A DNA stretch of 64,000 nucleotides, taken from assembly GCA_900095095.1 (NCBI GenBank), contig FMBT01000299.1:248001-312000 (forward strand). Reading direction: 5' to 3'. Every line of letters starts with the position of its first letter. The stretch's first letter is position 1. This stretch comes from Fragilariopsis cylindrus CCMP1102 (Eukaryota > Bacillariophyta > Bacillariophyceae > Bacillariales > Bacillariaceae). Below the pieces are notes generated by a model. The model did no database searches, was not told the origin of the DNA, and worked only from the letters and a program-made list of their open reading frames with translations. The position numbers were made by a program, and so were the translations under genes. This document shows, in pieces, positions 54,290-64,000 of the stretch.

Positions 54290-56156
54290 ATGTCAAGAGG
54301 AGTAGTACCACCTTCACTTTCTGATGGAAGAAAATTCCCTCCATCTTCTTCTACAAGTACCGATCATTGTACAAGTAGTACTATCAATGCTACTGCTACT
54401 ACCGGGGAACGAAGACAACCATTGACATCTATTCCAAGAAGGAGGAAGAGAAATCCTTTTCATGAACGGCAACGGAATAATTTTCCAGATCTAGATGATG
54501 CGTTCAAAACGACTACTTCCGGCTTTGTTTCTGATGGTACCGACGATATTATTGACAACGAATTTGTTGACAATTATTCTGACATAGAAGGATCGTCGAC
54601 GTCCATACTGAATATGTCTATTGGAGCAAGAGCAGCATTAAACGATCATGCACGACATGTGGCAAAGTTTGGGATTGATGGTGAAAATTATCTTGAAGAA
54701 GAGGGGGACAGAAATAGTATCGATGATGAAAATGATGATAGTGACAGTGACGAGATCTATATTAGGGGTGATAATAACAATTTATTTCTTGACAAACAAT
54801 GGGATACTTTTCTAGACACATCACGAGTTAATTGTAGTGCTAATGGACTAAACTCGACGACTAATTCAAATTTTGATAATCATTACTCTGCCGAAAGAGC
54901 TGGTTACCACGACGAAACAACTGAGGTAATGACAGATGTTAGTCATGATTATTTTAATAGCAGCCGAGTCAATCTACTGATAACCCCTGAGAGAAATAAA
55001 AACCGTCGTGTAGATATGACCACGACAAGAAACGGAGAAGATGTCGACGATGTTCCTCCGTTTGGCCACCAACAAGGGTCGTGGTTTGAATCCGATGGTA
55101 ACTCTTGCTGCAACAGCGACGAAAACGAAAGTGATGATCATGGGGAACAATTTATTCATTCAGGTCAAATCCAGAGCCCACAGGAAGACAGCTATGATTT
55201 CGATCCGCGGGGATCATCTTTAATGTGAATGATATTTCAAGGATAAGCAATACTAACTCTGATACAAACCGTACACCAGATACTTCATTTCAAGCAGGAT
55301 TTCAAATTCACCGGAGTCATGGCTTAAGAGAAAGTGACGAAGATTATGCTTTCGCTCCTACTATTCTTGGAGCAACATTATCTTCTCCTTCTAGGATCCT
55401 TCTAGGAAAGCAAATGATTCATCCTTCTTTTCGATTCCGGAAATAAGGGAAACAGAACAATTATTGTCCTTCGATAGCAGTGACCAACAAGTACTCGATT
55501 TTAATCATTCCGCTACTACTAGTAAATGTGGGAATAATACTCAAAGAGAGAACATTCCTTCATCGTTAAGGAGCAATGAAAGTATATCTCCTGATAAAAG
55601 TGACAATTCAGTATCTTCTATTCAAAGTACCTTTTCGAGTTTTATGACTGAAGCGCGGTCGATGGCGAAACAAATGGCCAATGATGTAGAGCAGTCCATG
55701 GAAGCTATGGAATCACTCTCAGGTGATTTCCTTCGAGCTATTAACATTAGTCGAGTTGATCCACCTAGTCCTATTTCTCAGGTATTAAGCACCCCTTCTA
55801 CTTCACGTCAGGAAGGAACAAAGGAACAAAAGGATGACAAATCATCACCGAGTGTTTGTAACAGTAGTATTGGTACTGTTAGTAGGATTCATAACACCAG
55901 CATCAGCTCATCATCTTCATCACCGGCAGTAGAGGTTGTGATACAAACTCATTTGACAGGACGAAAACGTTATCGTACTGTCGTACCTAGACGGGTTTAT
56001 TTAGACGTACCATCTCAACATTTCGAGCATGATGAAGAACAAGATAGCTTTGCTGTTCGATCGTATCCCGAGACATCTACTACTAGGTATGAATCACGGG
56101 GAAGGATATCTCTGCTGGAATCTTTCGACGAAGTTGCTACATATCACACATTTTAA
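54290..56156 (+). CDS. large acidic low-complexity protein, unknown
   Basis: Three frames join into about 622 aa if one T is added to the TTT at 55219-55221 and one to TTTT at 55428-55431; both shifts have the same sense and the total becomes an exact multiple of three. The protein begins MSRGVVPPSLSDGRKF, has a basic patch PRRRKRNPFHERQR, then long Asp/Glu/Ser/Asn-rich regions. The last third has a helical segment SFMTEARSMAKQMANDVEQS with heptad-like spacing and a basic block GRKRYRTVVPRRVYLDVPSQ. No known domain is recognised. Because it has no family to compare with, the frame corrections here are less certain than in the conserved genes. Confidence 0.6.
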
Positions 56157-56286
56157 TATAAAGATAAACGTCTGTCTATGCAACGAAACAATAAGAACCA
56201 TACACACATAATTCAATTTATTAGAAATATACAAAGAGATTATTTAAATAGTAGAAAAAAGGGGAGAAATAAAACATATTATTGAT

Positions 56287-57341
56287 CTATTGATCGCACG
56301 TATTATTATTCTGTCGAAATGATGGCAGCGTGACGATTATTTGGTTTTGATCCGAACAAGGGGAAGAAACATTCTCGACCAATTGATATACCTTGTTCAT
56401 TCCAGCTCGAATAATTGCAACTGTTGACGACAAAGAATTTGCTTGAAGTTGAATTATGTCGTTTTTTCTATCTGATAATGCTATATCGGTAGTACGAAGT
56501 AAAACTAGGTTGCTTGCTCTTCCTTCAACCACGAACCCTCGAATACTACATTAATGAAAAGAGTTCAGTGAATGGCGTCCGTGTTAGATATTATCTTAGT
56601 CCATCAGCAATACGATTTTTCAAAATATTAATACTGTGTATTCTATTCTGAATACAAGACTCACCATCCAGGATCTACAATAAAACCAAATCCAGTTGAA
56701 ATTTGATGTTTTTCTCCATTTCGATTATATGTTCCTTCACCTTCTATAACATAATAAAATTCAACCGCATCTGTCTTCTTAGAAATCAATTCCGTCTTTG
56801 GTGGTATCGTAAGAATGTCACAATACAAATTCGACGACAGAGCCCATTCCGGAGACACCAACTGGAGGATTGCGCCACGAACATCATCATAGTTGTCGTC
56901 GTCGTTGTCATCACCATAGTCAGAGTAGGACTTAGATCGCGGTATAGGAGCTCCTTTGAGTTCCGAAATAGAAACTGGTTCTCGAAGCTTTTGTAATAGA
57001 GGCATTCGTTGTGGTACTTTCTCGTCGCCATTAGTTGTGTTGTAGTAGTCACTAGTAGTGGTACAATTTTCCAAACAAGAAAGGAATTTCAAACGAGCGT
57101 GATCCCATAATCGTCGTCGCTTTATTTCATATGACACAAGCCACGAAATACTCATACCGCAATAAACCCCAATCCAAAACGAATTAGTGGAAACTGCATC
57201 GCCCTTAGTAGTACTGGTACTAGTAGTCGTAGTGTAGGATGACGATGGTGTCGCAATTTTTGACTCTCTATTTCTTTCGTTTGGGAACATTATCGCATAT
57301 GCGACTGTTGCTGTCGTTATTAGGAAAGGAAGAGCTGCCAT
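56287..57341 (-). CDS. cupin-domain membrane protein
   Basis: Two exons on the minus strand, 57341-56665 and 56545-56287 (119 bp GT-AG intron), 311 aa. The N-terminus has a hydrophobic segment (MAALPFLITTATVAYAIMF) and a second near residue 55-75 (FWIGVYCGMSISWLVSYEI). The C-terminal half is one small beta-barrel: LYCDILTIPPKTELISKKTD, AVEFYYVIEGEGTYNRNGEK, HQISTGFGFIVDPG and, after the intron, CIRGFVVEGRASNLVLLR. The E-FYYVIEGEG strand is the cupin motif 1 core, although the two usual metal His are not obvious, so metal binding is doubtful. The substrate is unknown. Confidence 0.75.
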
Positions 57342-57867
57342 TATCTTGATCTAGAGCATACGTATTACCATCAAACATTAAACATCAGCTATGAGATTTG
57401 AGGTTGTGAAATTTTGAATACAAATTTTAAATTTAAAAATCTCTTTATTGTTCTTTGTCTAAACAACAGTCCAGTCCTGGGAAAAGCGTGACTCAGACAA
57501 ATATATTCAATACTGTATCTAACCAAATGGAGAATAAACAACAAATAAACCACAGTATTATGGTATAGTATGGTATGATAGAAGAAAACGGCATGATTTA
57601 AATGCATATAGTAATAATATACGAGTACATAGTCCATTCCTTTAGCGTTGAGTCAAGCCATACAGGCTATCACATCATCATACTACTCAAATTTCTAAAC
57701 AATTCAATGATTAATTGCAGCAACAGTCCTGCTGTAATGCTACAGATGATAGAGGCTGTAGTTTTCGTTAAAAGAGGGGGGTTGTCCATTCTATACTTTA
57801 ATGAGCTAACTAGCTAGAGTAGCTGACTATATGGTATTCATCGTATTATTATTACTTCATGTCATCA
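57342..57867. other. intergenic region between same-strand genes
   Basis: 526 bp, AT-rich. The 71-codon plus-strand frame at 57602 does not look coding. Nothing recognised. Confidence 0.45.
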
Positions 57868-58668
57868 TCAGTGCAGTGAATTTTGGAATTGTCCACATGT
57901 TGATCGTTGAATATCTGCAGCAAAATCCCCTTCAGTCGAATCTTTGATAATATCTCCTATTAGTGTTGCTCGATAATCTAATAATATAGTTCGATGATCA
58001 GCAAAGTAATCATGATCTTCAATAGATAAAATTGGTATTTGAACAACCTCCTTTGCATCATCACCTGCATGTGGATGTTGTATGTGAGGGAGATGCACAG
58101 CAAATACTGCAGAAGCTGTTCTACGACGATTATCTCTCCGTGGATCGGAATACAAACCAACAAGTTTGGGTGGAACGATGGTGTGCAACGTTAATGCCAT
58201 TTCTTCCATCAATTCTCGTTTAACAGCATCTTCTACAGTCTCATTAACATCAACGAAACCACCCATTGTTGCTAGTTGATTAGTATCTTTCCTTCGTACC
58301 AACCAAATGTAGTCATCAACAGTTGGAACCTTGCTTTTGTTGTTCTTTCCGCTCGACGACGACGACGACGACGACGTAATGATTAGATCAATTGCCAAAT
58401 TTGGAGTACACATACAATACCCATCATGGTTTCCGCACCAACATGATCCACTTCTATCTTCTGCTGGATGACCGCCATGCCATGAGGTTTCTATTACATT
58501 GAGGTTGTCGGTGTTTTTATTAACAATAACATCGGTCCCCAAATTGAGATAGAATATGATAAGAAGAAGAATACAATTAATCGCGAGTGATATTCGTAAG
58601 AGAACCTGTACAGACGGTACTGATGTTGCTCTTTTCCGTCTTAATTCCATGTTCTGGACTATTTTCAA
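57868..58668 (-). CDS. membrane-anchored Nudix hydrolase
   Basis: Single exon, 266 aa. Nudix enzymes hydrolyse nucleoside diphosphates linked to another group. A signal anchor (about 23-42, LLRISLAINCILLLIIFYL) would place the catalytic part in the lumen or outside. A Cys-rich stretch (GSCWCGNHDGYCMC, about 74-87) and a serine run encoded by a (CGT/ACG)n repeat lead into the Nudix fold. The Nudix box at about 136-158 is GGFVDVNETVEDAVKRELMEE, with the catalytic RELxEE present. LVGLYSDPRRDNRRRTASAV follows, typical of ADP-ribose or NADH-type Nudix proteins that act on small substrates. ATG 58668 and 58650 are both possible starts. Confidence 0.85.
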   Translation of the reverse strand: MKIVQNMELRRKRATSVPSVQVLLRISLAINCILLLIIFYLNLGTDVIVNKNTDNLNVIETSWHGGHPAEDRSGSCWCGNHDGYCMCTPNLAIDLIITSSSSSSSSGKNNKSKVPTVDDYIWLVRRKDTNQLATMGGFVDVNETVEDAVKRELMEEMALTLHTIVPPKLVGLYSDPRRDNRRRTASAVFAVHLPHIQHPHAGDDAKEVVQIPILSIEDHDYFADHRTILLDYRATLIGDIIKDSTEGDFAADIQRSTCGQFQNSLH

Positions 58669-59260
58669 AGAATAAGGATTGTTAGACTAATAACGTATGA
58701 ATCAATCAATCAAAGTAGCGGAATGTATGTCGATGACTTCCATCGTGACGGTATTCAAATAGTAGTATTATGTTATATGTTCGAATGTTCGAATGTTCGA
58801 ATGTTATGTCGCCATGAGAAATGAGAAGGAAAATGAAAATGAAAACAATGAAAGTGATGATGACGCTTTTCTCGCGAAAATGCATTTATTTAAAAAGTTT
58901 CCCATCGCCTCTCAATCATTCTTCATTCGTGACAGTAACACGCGAATTACTTATCGCTTTTTCACTTATTTATGTCAAGGTAGTAAAAAGCGCTGCTACT
59001 AAACTACTCGCGACACCTCGACAGAATTCCGTTTTCTAAAGCGCTTTTTATGCATGACCAAAATCAAGAAAAATTGGTAGGTAGAATTACTATGAATAAT
59101 TCTGTCTTCTGTTTCGAATGTAAGTTAGCATTAGCTATCAAGACACAAAAGTAAAAAGTTCTTGGCAAAACCAATACAGTACATATTAAACACTCCATCC
59201 ATCCAACACCCAACACCCAACACCCAGCCACATAACAAATCAAATACCAACAGTATAATC
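58669..59260. other. divergent region (Nudix / RAB5)
   Basis: 592 bp. It contains three tandem GTTCGAAT units near 58779-58803 and AACACCC repeats near 59204-59226. The 69-codon frame at 58793 is Glu/Asn-rich and overlaps the repeat, so it is not called. Confidence 0.45.
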
Positions 59261-60301
59261 ATGTCATCAAGCAGAGTTCATCATTTCAAACTAGTACTTC
59301 TCGGAGATACAGCTGTTGGAAAATCATGTCTCGTTGTTCGTTTCGTTCGTGATGAATTTTTTGAATTTCAAGAACCAACAATCGGAGGTGAGTGATCAGA
59401 AAGCGCCCAATTTAATTTCGTACATTCGCTATTATTTTCGGGAAACCTCTCTCGGATCTATTACTATTTAGTTATGATTTCTTCGCTTTTGCTATTTGAA
59501 TTAGCAGCCTGTTTATTTATTTACTTTTTGTGATTGATTTTTGATGCATACTTACTTTCTAACACGGAACATTCAATTCTTTCTTTTTCCTTATAATTTG
59601 ATTGTATTGTCCTGATACTTCGAATAATAATGATAATAATTATAATAATTAATAACGATGATGATGGGAAATATAGCCGCCTTCCTAACTCAAACCGTTC
59701 AGTTGGATGAGTCAACTGTGAAGTTCGAAATTTGGTACGTACATGTATTAATAACACATCATATCGTTGACAACAAGTACAATGTAGTTCGTTCGTCAAT
59801 CTATATAATATTTTACTAATGTTGTTGAATTATGTTCTTAAAAAATACTACGATACTATATAATCATGACAAAATGAAATTGAAATAAAAAAAATACACA
59901 GGGATACAGCTGGACAAGAACGATACCGTTCTTTAGCTCCTATGTATTACCGAGGTGCTGCTGCGGCTATTATTGTTTATGATATTACTAATCCTGATTC
60001 ATTTACTGGTGCTAAATCATGGGTGAAAGAACTTCAACGTCGAGGTGATCCCAATGTTGTTATTGCCCTAGCTGGGAACAAGGCAGATCTAGAGTCTAGA
60101 CGTAAGGTAGAATTTGAAGAAGCACAATCCTATGCGGAAGAGAATGGTATTCTACATTTAGAAACATCCGCGAAGAACGCTAATAATGTTAAGGCCTTGT
60201 TTGTAGAACTTGCAAAGAAATTACCGAAGAATGCACCACAACCTGAACGGGAGGCATTCCCGTTAGCGGCTCCTCAAAATGATAATCGCAACTGTTGCTA
60301 A
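59261..60301 (+). CDS. RAB5: RAB5-family small GTPase
   Basis: Three exons: 59261-59387, 59677-59734 and 59902-60301 (introns 289 and 167 bp), 194 aa. Rab5 controls fusion and traffic of early endosomes. All G motifs are present: GDTAVGKS (P-loop), the Rab5 effector region [14 protein letters not shown] formed across intron 1, [20 protein letters not shown] across intron 2, GNKADL (written here GNKADLES) and ETSAKN. RabF-like [14 protein letters not shown] is typical. The C-terminus ends NRNCC, a double-Cys geranylgeranylation site. Exon 2 is only 58 bases, but reading through it restores the GAAFLT motif, so the model is firm. Confidence 0.95.
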
Positions 60302-61272
60302 AGCTGCTTCTTCTTTTTCTTAAAAGAAAGAGAAATACCCCATGTACCGTTATAGTTTGGATTTAGTATGATTATGGTATTGTATTGATTGAAATTACTA
60401 CTGTTTATATTTGTAATAATTATATTCATTGTTGACATTAAGGAATAATCGCATTTGTATGATTCATTTTACTTCTTAGATAATTGTATACATTCTATTT
60501 TTAGAATTATATCGTAGTTGTAGTACTGAATTGTTGGCAGAAGCAAGATATTTAGTGAAGCATGTGTGTACTTGATGAAACAACAATTATTGCTATGAAT
60601 CTATTTAATATCTCTACAAAAATTCTCCAATGATAATATGACCCACCCTTGAAATGGTAATGCTCCTGTAATTTTTCAACATCTTTTCCTCACCCTATAC
60701 GGAAAATGTTCCAGTAGTCAATCAATATATCTTTATTTACATTTATTTATTAGTCAACTAGACCTTAACCATTTAATCCCATACCAATCCAAACCAATTC
60801 CTTGCCGCCCACATTGTCACATAAGAACAACACCAATCATATGTTACAACCTTTATTTTTGAATGCAGTCCCCAAACTAAAAATTACTGACACCATGCAT
60901 TCCATCATGGTGCTCTTAAAAACATGTGTTGTAGTTATTTTTTGTCAGAACAATATGTACACCAGTATCCTACATAAATTGTGCATGAGAATGACTGTGA
61001 TATTTTGTGCCAAATAGGATATACTGTACTAAGTTACATAAATGACTACATTTTGTACTATTATGATGTAAGCAATTGATATGTCTGTCAGGCAACCGCG
61101 TGATATATCGTAACCATTCAACAAGTATGATGCAAATAATACATTTTATATTTTAGCATCGAAATTCGATTTATTTCTTTATTTCGATCGACACAACTAG
61201 AATAAATCAACCGATACAATAGTCAACAGATAGTAATTATTCTACTCGGATTGTAGTAATTGTAGTACTATC
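60302..61272. other. intergenic region between same-strand genes
   Basis: 971 bp of AT-rich sequence. Small frames such as 60802-61017 show no family resemblance. No gene or repeat is supported. Confidence 0.45.
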
Positions 61273-63192
61273 ATGGGTCGTATTTCGCAGAATAGCTATG
61301 GCAAAAATAAAAGGCAGAGAGATGCTGACCCGAAACCTAAGGGGAAGGGAAGAAAAACTGATCAGAATACCGAGGATGCAAAAAGAACAAAAGGTTCCGA
61401 TGCCGATGATAGTACCACAACGCCGATAGTGAAGCTAGAACCGCCCAAGAGCGTCCTGTTTCGTTTATCTACAGAAGAAAAATGCGATTTGGTTGCAGAA
61501 TTAAGCGAGTTAGTTTGGAAAACCCGATGAAGGCATTTGTACTCGAAAAGGAGATAATAGATGAAAACGACGCAGATGACGGTGCAACAAGTACCGAAGT
61601 CGTGAGAACGATCTCAAGAGTGCAAAAACTACTGGATCTTTCAAGGGTACATAAGAATGGAAACGACGAATATATAGCTACGCTTGCAATCATGTCTCTG
61701 CTTGCAATATTCAAGGACATCCTTCCGTCGTATAGAATCAGACAACAAACAGATATCGAACGGGAAAATAAAATGAGCAAGGAAACGAAGGCTCTTTGGG
61801 ACTATGAACGTGCTCTTCTGACGCATTATCAACAATACTTGCAAGTTTTAGAAAAAGCTTGGGAGAGAGGACAACCACAAGGAGGACAACCTTCCCGCCT
61901 TGCGATGACATCCATGATTGCTCTTTGTGAGCTTTTGAAATCTGCTTATCACTTCAACTTTCGATCGAATATCCTAACCATCGTTGTCAGACAGATGAAC
62001 AACCGAAATTCTGATCCTGTGAGTGCTGCTTGTTGCAAAGCAGTTGGATTTGTCTTCGAAAAGGATTTGCAGGGTGAAGTGTCAATGGAAACATCCCGAC
62101 TTGTTGCAAAGCTTGTTAAGGAATACCGCGGTGCATTAAGACCAGGAGTCGTGCGGGCCTTTATTCATTTACCTCTACGTGTTCATACCGACGAGGCCCA
62201 AGCGGCAAAGCTCGCAGAACAGGCGAATGCAAAAAAGAGAAAAAAAGACAAGGAGTTAGCAGAAATTGAGGCTGACTTAAAGGAGGGATCTGGTACAGTT
62301 GATAAGATAATATTGGCTCGATGTCAATCCGAGACGCTACAAAATGTTATTCTAACTTACTTTCGAATTCTGAAGAGTACCGACACAAAAACAAGGCATG
62401 GTCTGCTACCTGTAGCGCTGGAGGGTTTGGCAAAATTTTCACATCTTATTAATATAGATACCGTCGTTGACCTTTTGGATGTACTGAAAGAACTATTGGT
62501 TGAAGTGGACGATCTCCCTCTCGAAGCTTCGCTTAATTGCGTCCTGACAGCATTCCAAACACTTGAAGGACCTGGTAGAGAGATGCAGATTGATCAAAAG
62601 GAGTACATACACCGCTATATAGTCAGTTAGCTCGAGTGGGTCAGAAGGAAGTAGCCGAAAAATTACTGAGTTGTTGCTTCGATGTTTGACAGCTGCCTTT
62701 ATTAAGCGCAGAGAATACTCAACGGTTAGAGTTGCTGCGTTTTTGAAACAGACATTTACTGTTGCGATGCATGCTCCCGTTTACACCAGTGTACCTCTTA
62801 TTGCGTTGGCTAGACAGATCTTGCAACGGTATCCAAGCGCTCATCAGCTTTTGGAGAGTGAATCCGATGTGATTACATCTGGCCAATATACACCTGATGT
62901 TGATGACCCCGAACACTCAAATCCTTTCTCCACATCTGCTTGGGAATTGGCGGTCTTAAAATTCCATTTTCATCCTCAAGTTCGACAGCAGGTGAATGCA
63001 GCAGCTCAATTGAAATTGATCCAGTTGCCGCTCGAGGCGCCTGATCGGCAGAGGAAGCAACTAGTTGAAGATGCAGACGAAATTTATATCAAATTTCAAA
63101 AAATGACAAAGAAACATCCACTCGCCGAGAAAAAGGGTAAGAATCAATTACGATTTATCACACCTCGCAAATCTGTGGTTACATTACTGTAG
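61273..63192 (+). CDS. NOC3: NOC3 nucleolar complex protein (60S ribosome biogenesis)
   Basis: About 640 aa with no intron when three single-base losses are corrected: TTT at 61514-61516 (SELV-LENPMKAF), CC at 62612-62613 (YIH-PLYSQLARVG) and TT at 62671-62672 (KLLS-LLLRCLTAAF). NOC3 and NOC2 carry pre-60S particles to the nucleoplasm, and NOC3 also has a role in replication licensing. Diagnostic blocks are MSLLAIFKDILPSYRIR, LCELLKSAYHFNFRSNI, VILTYFRILKSTDTKTRHG, LPVALEGLAKFSHLINIDTV and HSNPFSTSAWELAVLKFHFH. The N-terminus is basic and nucleolar-like. The C-terminal CBF/Mak21-type region is complete. The gene would be unreadable in three places without corrections; conserved sequence on both sides strongly suggests they are sequence errors. 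Confidence 0.9.
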
Positions 63193-63468
63193 ACATTAAC
63201 CTGAATTGGTTTTGTTTGGTTACTTTGCAAGAGGAATTATATAAAATCTGGGTTAGCTATCATTATTTAATTTAAGAACAATATTATGATGTATAGTGTA
63301 ATGGCAGTTTGATATGTAAACTTCTACTTCTCTCCCTATAAATTATCAATTATAATAAATATAGTACAATAAACAGTACTTGTACACGTATTCGGCAATG
63401 TAAATGTATGTTTAGACTGGCTCTTTATTCACACATATATATACGAGGACATCAGCAGATAAAATGCT

Positions 63469-64000
63469 TTAGTCAAACTTTAGCACACCATCAATATCAG
63501 GATTGTACGTCCCCTGGGCAATTTTTTTCTCGTATTCTGTCACAGCAACAAAATATCCATAATACTTCTCGCGTTCTTTCTCTGGTAGAAATTCATATAG
63601 TTGATTCAAATCTATTCTAACAACCTTGTACATATCAGCAAGCTCAACCATTTCTAAAGGTTCAAAATCTCTCTTAATCGAGCCAGCATATTTAGCAATA
63701 TCTTGCAGTGTATTCATAACATTGGCAGCGATCTTCCTTGCGGCTGTTCGTTGCTGCTTTGGAATTTCTTGGTCAATCATAAGTCTCATATTCGAATCCA
63801 AATTAGAATTCCTTAGTAAGATCTGGGTCCCAAATGCAAATTGCATGGGAGAAACCATTACATCTTTTAAATCACCATTTACAACTGCACGTAAGATCTT
63901 TTCTTGAAACTGTGACACTTCTGCAACTCTCAAGACAACTAATCCACTTCTTTCTTCAGGTGCAGGAGTTTCAGGATTATCGTACAGTTCTTTGAATTCT
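63469..64000 (-). CDS. unknown conserved protein, C-terminal part (5' end outside window)
   Basis: A minus-strand frame enters from the window edge and ends with TAA at 63469, about 177 residues. It reads [20 protein letters not shown] near the edge, then [40 protein letters not shown] and [20 protein letters not shown], all likely helices. No internal ATG is needed because the sequence before residue 23 is coding-like. No catalytic or targeting motif is visible in this part, and I do not recognise the family. Confidence 0.65.
   Translation of the reverse strand, partial: EFKELYDNPETPAPEERSGLVVLRVAEVSQFQEKILRAVVNGDLKDVMVSPMQFAFGTQILLRNSNLDSNMRLMIDQEIPKQQRTAARKIAANVMNTLQDIAKYAGSIKRDFEPLEMVELADMYKVVRIDLNQLYEFLPEKEREKYYGYFVAVTEYEKKIAQGTYNPDIDGVLKFD

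Noticed and set aside
58793-59002. 69-codon Glu/Asn-rich frame
   Set aside because: Begins inside a GTTCGAAT tandem repeat and overlaps a second frame of equal quality.

Overview
This 64 kb window reads as nuclear DNA of a diatom. The clearest signs are two tandem fucoxanthin-chlorophyll a/c (FCP/Lhcf-type) genes with bipartite plastid presequences, several other proteins with a signal peptide followed by an ASAFAP-like plastid motif, short GT-AG introns of about 80-240 bp, compact alternating-strand gene order and an AT-rich base composition. The abundant LRR-like family and the diatom-type surface-protein remnant fit this. I cannot name the species. No rRNA, tRNA, CRISPR array or prokaryotic operon was seen.

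Layout. 1-7.3 kb: the 5' part of a PPR-like gene, a broken LRR-like gene, BFR2/AATF, and an unusual fusion of a bisphosphate-nucleotidase-like phosphatase with an aminoglycoside/EcKinase-like kinase domain. 7.9-17.4 kb: a RelA/SpoT-like plus TPR protein, TAP42/IGBP1, the FCP pair, and a secreted TPR-methyltransferase. 17.7-30.7 kb: CK2 alpha, TRM82/WDR4, a PPIL1-like cyclophilin, plastid chorismate synthase, a small basic plastid protein, plastid enoyl-ACP reductase, and a PPR protein fused to a TrmB-like methyltransferase. 31.4-43.1 kb: an Alba-domain protein, a CAMK-like kinase, a decayed surface-protein gene, a Stowaway-like MITE, an unknown protein, and a GT25-like glycosyltransferase. 43.7-64 kb: NOT4/CNOT4, two low-complexity unknown proteins, a frataxin-like protein, a membrane protein, a tiny SIM-like protein, a large acidic unknown protein, a cupin membrane protein, a membrane-anchored Nudix hydrolase, RAB5, NOC3, and the 3' part of an unknown gene.

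Most genes are housekeeping (ribosome biogenesis, tRNA modification, deadenylation/ubiquitin ligase, splicing cyclophilin, endosomal Rab) or plastid metabolism (light harvesting, shikimate pathway, fatty acid synthesis). They are not a functional cluster. Many pairs are divergent with 340-660 bp shared promoter regions.

The most striking window-wide pattern concerns reading frames. Nine gene models need frame corrections at fifteen places. Every one is the same kind of change: one base missing, and in each case adding one base to a run of identical bases restores a sensible, usually family-matching, protein. I read this as homopolymer shortening in the assembly, not gene decay. Two loci (the LRR-like gene at 1.3-3.1 kb and the surface-protein remnant at 37.6-38.3 kb) do not fit this and look like real pseudogenes.
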